The notes: generated by a model not told the origin, from the sequence alone. Numbered from the stretch's first letter, positions 35,446-44,546 are shown. The stretch: DNA of 64,000 nucleotides from Paenibacillus faecis (GCF_008084145.1 NZ_VSDO01000005.1:248001-312000), one strand, 5' to 3'. Numbers and translations: made by a program.

Positions 35446-35930
35446 TGGCATCGGCGCTTCAATTTCTGTCGGATTACGGGTACGTTGCTATACTCTTTCT
35501 CTTAACGCTGGGGATCGTCGGCTTGCCTATACCGGATGAACTGCTGATGACCGCGGTCGGGTATTTGACCTTGATCGGTACAATGAAGCTGCCCTATGCG
35601 CTGTTCTTTAGCTTTGTCGGCGCGCTGAGCGGCATGCTCATCAGCTACTTGATCGGCAAAAGAGCCGGACGTCCCTTTCTGGACCGTTTCGGGAGATGGG
35701 TGGGGTTAAAGCAGCACCGGATCGCCAAGGTCGAAAGATGGATGAATAAATACGGCCCTTTCTCCATCGTGATCGGCTATTTTATTCCCGGACTTCGGCA
35801 TGTCACCTGCTACCTGTGCGGAATAAGCCGAATGCCGCTGCGGAAATACTGTCTGTTTGCGTCCATCGGCGCCTTTGTTTGGTGTTTGATTTTTATCATG
35901 GCGGGAAGAATTCTGGGGTATGCACACTAA
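35445..35930 (+). CDS. DedA family membrane protein
   Basis: A 161-residue DedA/VTT-type protein: GIVGLPIPDELLMTAVGYL near 22, SGMLISYLIGKRAGRPFLDR near 63, and YFIPGLRHVTCYLCGISRMP near 109 with the conserved arginine. DedA proteins take part in lipid scrambling or undecaprenyl-phosphate and phospholipid handling and in membrane homeostasis. The start overlaps the pssA stop, so translation is coupled. Confidence 0.9.
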   Translation: MASALQFLSDYGYVAILFLLTLGIVGLPIPDELLMTAVGYLTLIGTMKLPYALFFSFVGALSGMLISYLIGKRAGRPFLDRFGRWVGLKQHRIAKVERWMNKYGPFSIVIGYFIPGLRHVTCYLCGISRMPLRKYCLFASIGAFVWCLIFIMAGRILGYAH

Positions 35931-36009
35931 CGGACAGTTGGTATCTTTATTTAAGAATCAACGGCGTTGCCAACGAAAAATGAAGGGCCGTCGGGAAGGA
36001 GGCGCGGTT

Positions 36010-36690
36010 TTGACGAGAAAAGTATTGATTGTTGAGGACGAACATCGCATCCGGGAGCTGATCTCGGATTATTTTGCTGCGCAAAACTGGGAGGTATGCC
36101 AGGCGGCGGATGGCGAAGAAGGCCTTTACGTGTTCGAAACGGAAGTGCCGGACCTGGTGATACTCGACTTGATGATGCCCGAAATGGATGGCTGGGAATT
36201 GTGCCGCCGGATTCGCCGGCGTTCCGGGGTCCCGATCATTATTCTGACCGCGGTGTCCGGGGATGAGCGTCAGATTGAAGGTTATGAGTTGGGGGCGGAT
36301 GATTATGTAACGAAGCCTTTCAGCCCCAAAGTGCTCGTCTCGAAAGCGGAAGTGCTGATGAGGCGGATTGACGGTCAACTCACGCCCAATCCCTATGCGC
36401 CGGTGGGATGCGGCGTGATGCTGCATATCCGTAATCGGCGGTTGGAAAGGGAGGGGGAGTCGATCGACCTGACGCCCAAGGAGTATGAACTCCTCCAGTT
36501 ACTGCTGCGCAACCGGGGGATCGTAATGCCGCGGGAAACGATATTAAGCCACACTTGGGGGCCGGATTACGAAGGGGATATCCGAGTCGTGGATACGCAC
36601 ATCAAGAAGCTGAGAAGCAAGCTGGGGCCGGCGGCAGACTGCGTCAGGACCGTTTTCGGCATCGGGTACATCTATGAGGAGGCGCCATGA
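36010..36690 (+). CDS. OmpR/PhoB-type response regulator
   Basis: A 226-residue response regulator: receiver domain 1-115 with phospho-acceptor D53 in VILDLMMPEMDG and lysine in DYVTKPFSP, and a winged-helix DNA-binding domain about 130-226 (LTPKEYELLQLLLRN, VVDTHIKKLRSKLG). TTG 36010 with AAGGAGG upstream is used because the receiver fold begins at once (TRKVLIVEDE); the longer ORF would overlap dedA. It overlaps the kinase gene by four bases. Confidence 0.93.
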   Translation: MTRKVLIVEDEHRIRELISDYFAAQNWEVCQAADGEEGLYVFETEVPDLVILDLMMPEMDGWELCRRIRRRSGVPIIILTAVSGDERQIEGYELGADDYVTKPFSPKVLVSKAEVLMRRIDGQLTPNPYAPVGCGVMLHIRNRRLEREGESIDLTPKEYELLQLLLRNRGIVMPRETILSHTWGPDYEGDIRVVDTHIKKLRSKLGPAADCVRTVFGIGYIYEEAP

Positions 36691-38474
36691 AGCGGTTCGG
36701 CGTTACGACCAAGCTTTTTATCGCTACGGCCGTCATCTTTATTCTTTTTTATGTGATCGTGCTCCTGTGTCAGCTGCTGGTTTTTCCCGAGTTTTATGAG
36801 CATCGGAAGATGAACAAGCTGGAACGGGCGGCGGCGGCGTTAGCGTCCATATATCAAAAGGACCCGGAAGCGGCCCGCGAACCGTACTCGAAGACCTGGC
36901 TGCAGATGCACAAGAATGAAGCCGACTTCGCGCTGACGGATTTTGCGGGCAATGTGTCGATCAATGATCCTTTTCGGATGCGGATCCTCCGCGAAGACGG
37001 CAAGGTGATTGATGTCTCGCTGTCTTATTTCGTCAGTGCCTACCGGCGGGATTTCAAGCGCATGAATATTAAGGTCGGACAAGAAGTGGAAGTGCGAGGA
37101 GAGTTCGCCGAGGGTGCTGGCAGCGTGAGTACGGGCAGCGTCACCTTTTATCCGCATTATCTCAAAAAAATCGACGGGACCCATCCGGGCGCCTTCCAAG
37201 AAATCGGAAGGATCGAGGCGGGGGGGACGGAATCCGATGTGGTGAGAGGCAAAGTGGAGAAGATCAGCGTCCCCAATCTTAGCAAAGCGGGGATACGTCT
37301 CGGTGTGCTGTATTCGGCGATGGACGAATTTTTCCCGCTGTCGACAGCCTATACGGAACGGTTAAAGCAAATGGAGCCGATCGAGCAGAGGTGGACCGAT
37401 CCGTGGACCGGAAGCCGCAACGGGATTATCATGCAGCCGGTGCTCAGCCGGAACGGCGGGATTGAAGTGCTGTTTCTCGTGACCTCACTGCAGGAAATCA
37501 AGGAGACGAATAGCGCGCTGCGCCTGTTCTACGGGTATCTGGGCCTCGGCGGTTTCATATTGATCATGCTGCTTTCCATTTTTTATTCCCGCATGCTCAC
37601 GCGTCCTCTTTTGCTGCTGAACAAGCGCGCCGAGGAAATGAAGCATTTGAATTTTTCCGGGGGACAGCCCGTTCAACGGAAAGACGAATTGGGCAGCCTG
37701 TCGAATACCTTGTTTGAATTGTCCAGCAAGCTCGAGAGGACGCTGGGCGAGCTGAATGAAACGAATGCCCGCTTAAGGAGGGAGATCGAGCAGAACAAGG
37801 AGCTGGAACAGCTGCAGAAAGACTTTTTCGCCAACGCCTCGCATGAACTCAAGACGCCGATCAGCATTGTGCGGGGATTCGCGGAAGGCCTGCGGGACGG
37901 AATCAGCGCGGGGCGGCAGGATCATTATGTCGGCGTCATTCTGGAGGAAAGCGGGAAAATGGAGCGGCTCGTTCAGGATATGCTGGATCTGCTGCGGCTG
38001 GAGTCGCCTACCGTTAAACTCTACAAATCTCCGATCCTGCTCGGCGAACTTACGGAGGATATGCTGGAGAAGCTCGTCTATCAGTTGCGGGAAAAGAGGC
38101 TTACCGCCCGGGTCATTCGGGATGGAGAACGGGAAATTATGGCGGATGCCGCCAAAATGGAACAGGTCGTGATGAATTTGATGACCAATGCCATCCGCCA
38201 TGCCGAAGAGGGCAGCACGATTCGGATCCGCGTTTCGGCTGAAGGCGAGGCTTGTGTCTACTCCATCCATAACCAAGGCGAGGCGCTTCCCGACGCTTAC
38301 CTGAAACGAATTTGGGAGCGATTCTTTCGGGCGGAACCGTCGAGGGATCGCAAAAGCGGTGGGACGGGCCTCGGACTCGCCATCGTCAGACGGATTCTGG
38401 AGCTGCACGAGTGTGAATACCGGGTGGAGAACAAGGACGGCGGTGTCATGTTTACCCTTAAGTTCTGGACCTGA
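36687..38474 (+). CDS. Sensor histidine kinase
   Basis: A 595-residue membrane kinase. TM1 about 10-32 (FIATAVIFILFYVIVLLCQL), a large extracytoplasmic sensor region about 33-275, TM2 about 277-300 (GYLGLGGFILIMLLSIFYS), then HAMP, HisKA with His386 in ANASHELKTP, and HATPase_c with MNLMTNAIRHA near 495 and GGTGLGLAIV near 560. It pairs with the response regulator just upstream (ATGA overlap). The stimulus is unknown; the pssA-dedA context suggests the membrane or cell envelope. Confidence 0.93.
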   Translation: MKRFGVTTKLFIATAVIFILFYVIVLLCQLLVFPEFYEHRKMNKLERAAAALASIYQKDPEAAREPYSKTWLQMHKNEADFALTDFAGNVSINDPFRMRILREDGKVIDVSLSYFVSAYRRDFKRMNIKVGQEVEVRGEFAEGAGSVSTGSVTFYPHYLKKIDGTHPGAFQEIGRIEAGGTESDVVRGKVEKISVPNLSKAGIRLGVLYSAMDEFFPLSTAYTERLKQMEPIEQRWTDPWTGSRNGIIMQPVLSRNGGIEVLFLVTSLQEIKETNSALRLFYGYLGLGGFILIMLLSIFYSRMLTRPLLLLNKRAEEMKHLNFSGGQPVQRKDELGSLSNTLFELSSKLERTLGELNETNARLRREIEQNKELEQLQKDFFANASHELKTPISIVRGFAEGLRDGISAGRQDHYVGVILEESGKMERLVQDMLDLLRLESPTVKLYKSPILLGELTEDMLEKLVYQLREKRLTARVIRDGEREIMADAAKMEQVVMNLMTNAIRHAEEGSTIRIRVSAEGEACVYSIHNQGEALPDAYLKRIWERFFRAEPSRDRKSGGTGLGLAIVRRILELHECEYRVENKDGGVMFTLKFWT

Positions 38475-38555
38475 TCCGAGCTTGAGCCTTGGGTGCTCCG
38501 CGTAGTAAGCTTAATGAAGACTCAAATGAATTCTAGGGAGGCTTGAGATCAAACC

Positions 38556-39263
38556 ATGGATCTGGAATCGGTGATGCAGGAGCTCGAAGCGCTCGGCAAG
38601 GAACGGCTCAAAAAAATGTACGTATCCAATGGCGCCCGTGAACCGCTGTTTGGCGTGGCGACCGGAGAGATGAAGCCTCTCTTCAGGAAAATCAAAATCA
38701 ACCAGCCGTTGGCCGAGCAGTTGTACGCGACGGGGAATTACGACGCGATGTATTTTGCCGGCATCATTGCCGATCCCAAGGCGATGACGGAGGCGGACTT
38801 TGAGCGCTGGATGGACGGGGCTTATTTCTATATGCTGTCCGATTATGTGGTGGCGGTAACCTTGGCGGAAACGGAGATCGCCCAAGAAGTGGCCGACAAG
38901 TGGATCGCCAGCGGCGAAGAGCTGAGAATGTCGGCGGGGTGGAGCTGTTACTGCTGGCTGTTGGGAAGCCGGCCGGATGATGAATTTTCCGAGAGCAAAC
39001 TTGCCCGTATGCTTGAAACTGTGGAAAAAACGATTCACGGGGCTCCCGAACGAACGAAGTCCGCGATGAACAACTTTATCTACACCGTAGCTGTATCGTA
39101 TTTGCCGCTCCACCATCAGGCGGTCGAGACCGCCAAGGCCGTCGGACCGGTGGAACTTAAGAAGGACAACAAAAAGAGCAGCTTCCTGAAGGCTTCCGAA
39201 AACATACAGAAGACCTTGGACCGGGGAAAGCTTGGATTTAAACGAAAATATGTACGGTGTTAG
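38556..39263 (+). CDS. DNA alkylation repair (HEAT-like) protein
   Basis: A 235-residue all-helical protein of the AlkD/DNA-alkylation-repair HEAT-repeat family: FGVATGEMKPLFRKIKIN near 32, YDAMYFAGIIADP near 65, and WSCYCWLLGSRPDDEF near 131. AlkD enzymes remove N3- and N7-alkyl purines; this divergent branch may lack glycosylase activity. A GGGAGG lies about 15 bases before the ATG, a long spacing. The C-terminus is basic (KLGFKRKYVRC). Confidence 0.8.
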   Translation: MDLESVMQELEALGKERLKKMYVSNGAREPLFGVATGEMKPLFRKIKINQPLAEQLYATGNYDAMYFAGIIADPKAMTEADFERWMDGAYFYMLSDYVVAVTLAETEIAQEVADKWIASGEELRMSAGWSCYCWLLGSRPDDEFSESKLARMLETVEKTIHGAPERTKSAMNNFIYTVAVSYLPLHHQAVETAKAVGPVELKKDNKKSSFLKASENIQKTLDRGKLGFKRKYVRC

Positions 39264-39296
39264 GGACCTCTCCTTACACCTGCTCAGTGCAGATAG

Positions 39297-39332
39297 GGGG
39301 ACGAGCAAGGCTCGTTCCCCTGTTTCCTTTTA
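39297..39332. terminator. Terminator between convergent genes
   Basis: Stem ggggacgagc / gctcgttcccc (one bulge) with loop aag, then tgtttcctttt. It can serve both convergent genes. Confidence 0.7.
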
Positions 39333-39338
39333 ACTCGC

Positions 39339-40520
39339 CTACCGCTGAATCCGATACACCTCTCCGCACAATCTGCCTTGAATTTGCAGTCGGTCTCCTA
39401 CCGCCAAATCGGGAATGTCCAGCCCCCGGATCAGAATTTCTTGTTCCAGCCCCTCCACATACAAAGGGAAGGCGAGCTCGCCCGTATCATACTTGAATAA
39501 TCTCCGGACTTGGCCAATCACGATATGCTCGGACCGGTCTCCGATGAGATTCATAGTCGGACCGGAGGAGTTACCGGTCTCGGGTGGCGCCGGGCTTGCC
39601 GGACTTACCGGACTTGCCGGACTTACCGGACTAGCGCTTTCCTCCAGCTTTTTGTACGCCACAGGACTAAACGACCTATCCTCCATATACAAGGAGACGA
39701 CCAATCGGTCATGAACCTGGGTCAGCTCCGTATGTCCCCCTTCAAGGGCAAAATCGCCGGGACAGAAATACTCAAACTGAAATTCAAAAGGGGGCTCCGC
39801 CTTTTTTACCGTCAAATCCCTCACATTGCCGCCCAGCTTGACCTTGGTGATGACGCAATCGAATGGATCATTCCGCTCCAGCTCCGCTCGTCTCTCCAAT
39901 ATCCGGCGCTCCAGCCATTTCAGGTAATACTCGGCAAAGGAATCGCTGACTTTACGTATACCTTGTCCATGACAGGTGTCTATGTAATAGAGTTGACCGG
40001 CCAATTCACCGGTAACAATCATCACGATATAATATCCGCATCCGTCATGGTGCAGGGTAATCGTCCCTTGCAGCGCTTCGCTATAGAGCCGGTTATAGTG
40101 CTCGTCCGCCGCATCCTCATCCATGTCGCTGTCCCCATCCTCGTAATCCTCATGAAACGCCCGGTTGCAGCTGTCCGCGCTGAAAGGGCGGCTTATATAA
40201 TCCGGTTCCGTTTCCTCCTGCAAGCAATATTCCAAGCAAGCCTTGGCATGAGACAGGGATAAGGGAAATTGCCGCTTCTTGGCGGCTCCGTCTCCAATAT
40301 AGATCAGAAAATCCCGATAGTCCTGCGGGAGCGGGGTGCCGGCCGCCGCCTCAAACTGTTCCACCTGGATTTCCGATAATCTTTCATGAAGCACATAGGG
40401 GAACTCCCCTTGGTACAAGCCTTTGTACTCATCCAGCAGCTTGTTGACGGTTTGGATAAATTCGCTCGGCTGCGGCGGTTCGGCGTTTTTGCGGAATAGG
40501 CCTTTAAAATGATTCCTCAT
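39339..40520 (-). CDS. SMI1/KNR4 family protein with repeat linker
   Basis: A 393-residue protein. The N-terminal 170 residues are an SMI1/KNR4 (SUKH-type) domain (LSEIQVEQFEAAAGTPLPQD, YRDFLIYIGDGA, GCGYYIVMIVTG, AGQLYYIDTCHG). SUKH domains act as immunity proteins or cell-wall-related scaffolds. A Ser-Pro-Ala repeat linker (SASPVSPASPVSPASPAPP) near 295-315 joins a small C-terminal beta domain (IVIGQVRRLFKYDTGELAFP, ending CGEVYRIQR). No polymorphic toxin gene is adjacent, so an immunity role is only a possibility. Confidence 0.75.
   Translation of the reverse strand: MRNHFKGLFRKNAEPPQPSEFIQTVNKLLDEYKGLYQGEFPYVLHERLSEIQVEQFEAAAGTPLPQDYRDFLIYIGDGAAKKRQFPLSLSHAKACLEYCLQEETEPDYISRPFSADSCNRAFHEDYEDGDSDMDEDAADEHYNRLYSEALQGTITLHHDGCGYYIVMIVTGELAGQLYYIDTCHGQGIRKVSDSFAEYYLKWLERRILERRAELERNDPFDCVITKVKLGGNVRDLTVKKAEPPFEFQFEYFCPGDFALEGGHTELTQVHDRLVVSLYMEDRSFSPVAYKKLEESASPVSPASPVSPASPAPPETGNSSGPTMNLIGDRSEHIVIGQVRRLFKYDTGELAFPLYVEGLEQEILIRGLDIPDLAVGDRLQIQGRLCGEVYRIQR
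39594..39640. repeat. Short tandem repeat inside the SMI1/KNR4 gene
   Basis: An 18-bp unit cttgccggacttaccgga is repeated about 2.5 times and encodes the Ser-Pro linker. Confidence 0.75.
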
Positions 40521-40665
40521 GGTTTTTATTCGCTCCTATGTATATATTCTAAGTTCTTATTTTACAGGATTGTGGCAGGACATGTCTTGTGGCCTTTCCA
40601 AGCAAATATCCTCGTCTAAATAAGTCCATGATAAAGCCCACGATATGGAAGCGACGTGATTGCTC

Positions 40666-40692
40666 TTATATTACACTCATGTTATATTACAC
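40666..40692 (+). promoter_or_regulatory. Direct repeat upstream of the second PadR gene
   Basis: ttatattacac occurs twice (40666-40676 and 40682-40692), 16 bases apart, 32 bases before the ATG. A possible regulator site. Confidence 0.4.
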
Positions 40693-40723
40693 ATATGAAA
40701 TATTAATTATAAGGGGTCTCGCA

Positions 40724-41287
40724 ATGAACCAAATTTCGAATGTTGAATTTATGCTGCTGCAACTTATCGCGGAATGCAATCAAGCGTCAGGTTACGACAT
40801 TAACAAGTTAATCGATCAACGCGGCTTTCGGGAATGGGCGAATATCGGCACGACTTCGGTTTACGCTGGATTGAAGAAATTGAACCATAAAGGATTGATC
40901 GAGTCCGAGGATTCAGGTGAGAAGTCCGGCAAGGGACCTATGCCGATCCGATTTGTCATCACGGAAGCCGGGATGGCAACGCTGAGAAATGAAATCATCA
41001 ACGGCCTATCTTCTTCGCGAGAGCGCGATAACCGATTCGATCTCGGGCTTGCCGCTTTACCTTTTATCGATAAGGATGAAGCGATTGAAGCTTTGCGGAA
41101 ACGGCAGGTTGTGCTTGGGGAGGCTTTACAACATATAAGACAGAAGTACGAATCGCAAGGCTCGATTCGATTACCGCTGTACGTAAGGGCGTTATTCCTT
41201 CATCCGATGAGTCTTATCGAGAGCGAGCAAGCGTTCGTTGCAAAAATAATCAACGAATTGGTGGAGGAGACGAGGGATCATGACTAA
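40724..41287 (+). CDS. PadR family transcriptional regulator
   Basis: A 187-residue PadR regulator. Winged helix at residues 1-95 (FMLLQLIAECNQASGYDINK, ANIGTTSVYAGLKKLNHKGL, IRFVITEAG), then a helical C-terminal domain. ATG 40724, after AAGGGG, is preferred over an upstream start that would read through the promoter. It overlaps the BtrH-like gene by eight bases, so the two form an operon. Confidence 0.87.
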   Translation: MNQISNVEFMLLQLIAECNQASGYDINKLIDQRGFREWANIGTTSVYAGLKKLNHKGLIESEDSGEKSGKGPMPIRFVITEAGMATLRNEIINGLSSSRERDNRFDLGLAALPFIDKDEAIEALRKRQVVLGEALQHIRQKYESQGSIRLPLYVRALFLHPMSLIESEQAFVAKIINELVEETRDHD

Positions 41288-42263
41288 GATCATTGAAGGC
41301 TTCAGCCCTTTTCAAGGGGAACATTGCGAGACGACAACCATGGGCAATTTACTTCAATTTGCAGGAGTCCGACTATCGGAGCCGATGTTATTTGGTCTTG
41401 GGCAAGGGTTGGGCTTCATTTATTGGGATTCGAAGGGAATGGACTTTCCTTTTATTGGGGGAAGGGTGAAGCCGGATGAAATCACTGCTTGCCTAGCATC
41501 CCGGCTCAACATCACCGTCAAGACGCAAGAAACCTCGTCCGTCGAAAAAGCGTGGCGGAACGTACGGAGCTTCATCGAAAGCGGAATTCCCGTGGGGCTT
41601 AAGCTGGACTCCTATTATTTGGATTATTTCACGAACAAAGTGCACTTCGCCGGCCACTATGCAGTGATTTATGGCATGGATGACGAATACGCCTACATGG
41701 CGGATACCAGACAACAGGGAGGACTTGTGAAGACGAGTTTGGCCCATTTGGCGATGGCTAGAAACGCAAAGGGACCCATGAGCTCCAGAAATCGTTCCTT
41801 TACGATCGAGCCGATCGGCACCTTTCCACCGCTTATCCCCGCCATCCGGTCATCCTTAACCCGGAATGCCCAAGACTACTTGAATCCGCCCATTCGCAAT
41901 ATCGGGAATAAAGGCATTGTGAAAATGAGCAAAGAAATCCTGAAGTGGCCTTCGCGCAGCAAAAATTTTGAGCATGATCTATGCTTGACTGCGTTATTGA
42001 TGGAAAGAGCGGGAACGGGCGGCGCTTTGTTTCGAAATCTGTATCGGGATTTTCTTAAAGAATGCGTCGATCTGTTTGGAGACCCAAAAGTAGAACAGGC
42101 ATACCTGATGTTTACTGAAATCGCTCCAATGTGGGTTAACGTTTCTTCATTGATCGACTTTGCGGGTAGAACGGGAAACAAGCAGGAGTTAAACCAGGCT
42201 TCCAAGCTTTTGCTCGAGATTGCGGATAAGGAGCGCGTAGCCATGGGGTATTTATGTAGTTAA
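41280..42263 (+). CDS. BtrH N-terminal domain / DUF4872 protein
   Basis: A 327-residue protein with a BtrH-like cysteine-peptidase-fold domain at about 1-170 (FQGEHCETTTMGNLLQFAG with Cys16, FAGHYAVIYGMDDEYAYMAD with His122 and Asp) and a helical DUF4872-like C-terminal domain. BtrH transfers an acyl-peptidyl side chain in butirosin biosynthesis; homologues occur in peptide natural-product pathways, but many are orphan. It is co-transcribed with the PadR regulator. No carrier protein or biosynthetic genes lie nearby, so substrate and role are unknown. Confidence 0.8.
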   Translation: MTKIIEGFSPFQGEHCETTTMGNLLQFAGVRLSEPMLFGLGQGLGFIYWDSKGMDFPFIGGRVKPDEITACLASRLNITVKTQETSSVEKAWRNVRSFIESGIPVGLKLDSYYLDYFTNKVHFAGHYAVIYGMDDEYAYMADTRQQGGLVKTSLAHLAMARNAKGPMSSRNRSFTIEPIGTFPPLIPAIRSSLTRNAQDYLNPPIRNIGNKGIVKMSKEILKWPSRSKNFEHDLCLTALLMERAGTGGALFRNLYRDFLKECVDLFGDPKVEQAYLMFTEIAPMWVNVSSLIDFAGRTGNKQELNQASKLLLEIADKERVAMGYLCS

Positions 42264-42290
42264 AGGGCTGGGTTCAGCCCTTCTTTTTTT
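42263..42290 (+). terminator. Terminator after the BtrH-like gene
   Basis: Stem aagggctg/cagccctt with loop ggtt directly after the stop codon, then ttcttttttt. Confidence 0.85.
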
Positions 42291-42533
42291 GATAGGCCAG
42301 CGTATCCACTGCTATGAATGAACAGGATTTGCGGGACATTTCAGTAAGAGTTAGGCCATAGCGGGACTTTTCTTTTACCTCAAAAGAGGAAAGTAGGGAT
42401 AATTGTCGAAAATTGGAATGGATACATAACAGGAAGGATGAAAAGTAAGTAACCACTGCCCGTTCTGAAATCATCAAAGCCAAAAGGGGAGGTTGCGGTA
42501 ACGGATGCCCCATCAGACGATCTTGATTATCAC
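42291..42533. other. Gene-free stretch before repeat copy C
   Basis: I see no credible gene here. The minus-strand ORF 42274-42576 partly reads through the repeat and lacks a ribosome binding site. Confidence 0.5.
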
Positions 42534-42721
42534 GAATTCCTGCAAATCTGCATGTTTTTTTCCTGTTCGGGACCAAAATTTCTAAATGCCTGCAAATCTG
42601 CAGGAATTTTCGACGAAACCGGCCCGTTTCTCTAAAATCGCTAGAAATACCTGCAGATTTGCATCTTTTTTCGCATATTGCTCGTGAACCGGCTCAAATA
42701 CCTGCAGATTTGCATCTTTTT
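42534..42721 (+). repeat. Interspersed repeat family 1, copy C
   Basis: A 188-bp element with the same module order as copy A: gaattcctgcaaatctgcatg, tgcctgcaaatctgcaggaat, gacgaaaccggcccgtttctct, and two cctgcagatttgcatctttt blocks. It ends only 6 bases before the ribosome binding site of the next gene. Confidence 0.9.
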
Positions 42722-42740
42722 ATAATGGGAGGGAATATCC

Positions 42741-43262
42741 ATCATCAGCAAATTTCATTTAGAGAGTGTCGGAAAAGAGGAAGACATTTACGCGCCAAAT
42801 GGTGAGGCCATTTCAGGCTTTGGCCTGTTTGCTTTGACGAATGATCGAGTGGAGTATCATTTCAGAGAGGAGGACATGTGCCTAGAGGAAGCGGAGTCGT
42901 ATATCGAACATGGTTTAAATGCTCTGCCCGATGAGGCGGTTGATCAATTGTGCGATAAGATGTGTGCCTGGAAAGATGAAGTCCTGACCGAGACTTATCC
43001 CAATTTGGGGAGAGCCGAGGGATTGTTGGAGGCCCAGGGGAGGAGTATTTTACCCTTTATTTCTATAAGCGACATTCATATCTATAGAAATCCCTATGAT
43101 CCACAGGATCCCCGGTTTGGAGCTGTCCTTTCCGCCGGAATGGAATGGGATTATGAAGATGGAATTGAAATCATCCTCAAGGGCCAGGAAGTGCTCGAGG
43201 TACGGGAGTTTCTGGGGTACGGGGAACATTCCATTTGGGATGAAGACGATTACAAGGAATAG
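42741..43262 (+). CDS. DUF6985-like protein with an unusual start
   Basis: A protein of about 173 residues, acidic and soluble (KFHLESVGKEEDIYAPNGEA, SISDIHIYRNPYDPQDPRFG, GMEWDYEDGIEIIL), resembling DUF6985-type proteins of unknown function. The reading frame is open and protein-like back to TAA at 42723, but contains no ATG, GTG or TTG before TTG 42834, which has no ribosome binding site. GGGAGGG (42727-42733) stands 7 bases before ATC 42741, so either ATC is used or the original 5' end was lost when repeat copy C arrived just upstream. Confidence 0.6.
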   Translation: MISKFHLESVGKEEDIYAPNGEAISGFGLFALTNDRVEYHFREEDMCLEEAESYIEHGLNALPDEAVDQLCDKMCAWKDEVLTETYPNLGRAEGLLEAQGRSILPFISISDIHIYRNPYDPQDPRFGAVLSAGMEWDYEDGIEIILKGQEVLEVREFLGYGEHSIWDEDDYKE

Positions 43263-43289
43263 AGGGGTTTTTGCTTTTAGGGGGAGTCT

Positions 43290-44546
43290 ATGAATATCAA
43301 ACAATTTCGCCATGATTTGGCCCGAGGCTTGGGGAGCGTTATCCTTTATCTGAAGCAATCACCGACACTTTCCGATAAGTACGTTGAAGCTATATATGAG
43401 GCTTGTATAAAAAATACGGCCTACGATCCTCAATGTGATGTAAGCAGGGAGAACTATCTCTGGGAGGTCATGCAGCTATCTCATGCGTCCGATTCCTTGC
43501 AAGAAAGAATTCTCGGAACGTTGGAGAGAGATATTGAAGAAGACGATTGGGACTTCTTGCAGGTGTTTCGGTTAGCAAAGCTTTTTGCTTTAAATGGCAA
43601 CCCGACGGCTCTGGCGACCATGAAAAAAGCGTTCCGTTACCGCGAAGACTGGAATGATTTCCTTGGCGGGGAGGAGGTTATTGAAGCTGGCGGTGAACAA
43701 GGCTTAATATTTATTGCGGAACAAATCGGTAAGGAAGTCATGTCCTCAGACTATATCGCGGATAAATTTCTTTTGGATTTTGCTTATGAGCACTTGGGAA
43801 AAGACAACGTAAATAAGTTATTGGGGAGCCGGAAAGATGCGAATATACAGGCTTTTTTGCGTTCGGCAACCCGGGAATCAAAGGAGGACTTGTCCTCAAA
43901 GCCGCTTTACGACATGTCCTATGATGAGCTGAAGGTATCTCTGGAAAACTTAAAGCGCCCCCTGTACTCTTATCTTAAATGGGGCATGAAGGCCTCGGAA
44001 GAAGACTTATTGAGAGCGGCCCGTGATCTGCTGAAAGAGAGAAGTCTCAAAAAGCTCGAAGTGTATTTAACTATATTTGGTAAAAGGGCATTCCCGCTTG
44101 ACCCGCAAAAAATAATGGAATTGGTACAATCGAGGCATCCCCGTATTCGATCGGCGGCCATTCGTGCGCTTCATAATATGAAGGATGAGCGCATTCATAG
44201 GCTTGCTATCCAGCTTATGGGTCAGCAAAGTACTGAGATTGAAGCGTTGGATCTTTTTATTCATAATTTTATTGAAAGCGATCTACAGTTATTGGAGCGT
44301 GTTGTATTTAAAAGACGTAACAAGGACTCGTTTCATACCGTTGGCTACAGTATATTGGAGATCTTTGAGAAGAATCCGACTCCTTCATGTCAAAAGATTC
44401 TAATTACGTTGTACCAAAGAGGCTTATGTTCTATTTGCCGTAAGCGCTGTGTAGCGATCATGATCGCTAATCACATCCTGCCCACATCTATAAGGGATGA
44501 GATAAAGTATGATTGCAATCCCGAGCTCCGGAACATCCTGGAATAA
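43290..44546 (+). CDS. HEAT-repeat-like hypothetical protein
   Basis: A 418-residue helical protein. The C-terminal half shows HEAT-like repeats (SRHPRIRSAAIRALHNMKDE, RIHRLAIQLM, TEIEALDLFIHNFIESDLQL). The N-terminal half is also helical (LARGLGSVILYLKQSPTLSD). A good AGGGGGAG precedes the ATG. It lies 27 bases after the DUF6985-like gene and is probably in the same transcript. Function unknown; such repeats usually bind proteins. Confidence 0.72.
   Translation: MNIKQFRHDLARGLGSVILYLKQSPTLSDKYVEAIYEACIKNTAYDPQCDVSRENYLWEVMQLSHASDSLQERILGTLERDIEEDDWDFLQVFRLAKLFALNGNPTALATMKKAFRYREDWNDFLGGEEVIEAGGEQGLIFIAEQIGKEVMSSDYIADKFLLDFAYEHLGKDNVNKLLGSRKDANIQAFLRSATRESKEDLSSKPLYDMSYDELKVSLENLKRPLYSYLKWGMKASEEDLLRAARDLLKERSLKKLEVYLTIFGKRAFPLDPQKIMELVQSRHPRIRSAAIRALHNMKDERIHRLAIQLMGQQSTEIEALDLFIHNFIESDLQLLERVVFKRRNKDSFHTVGYSILEIFEKNPTPSCQKILITLYQRGLCSICRKRCVAIMIANHILPTSIRDEIKYDCNPELRNILE

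Noticed and set aside
42274..42576. 100-codon minus-strand ORF
   Set aside because: Overlaps the terminator of the BtrH-like gene and repeat copy C and has no ribosome binding site.
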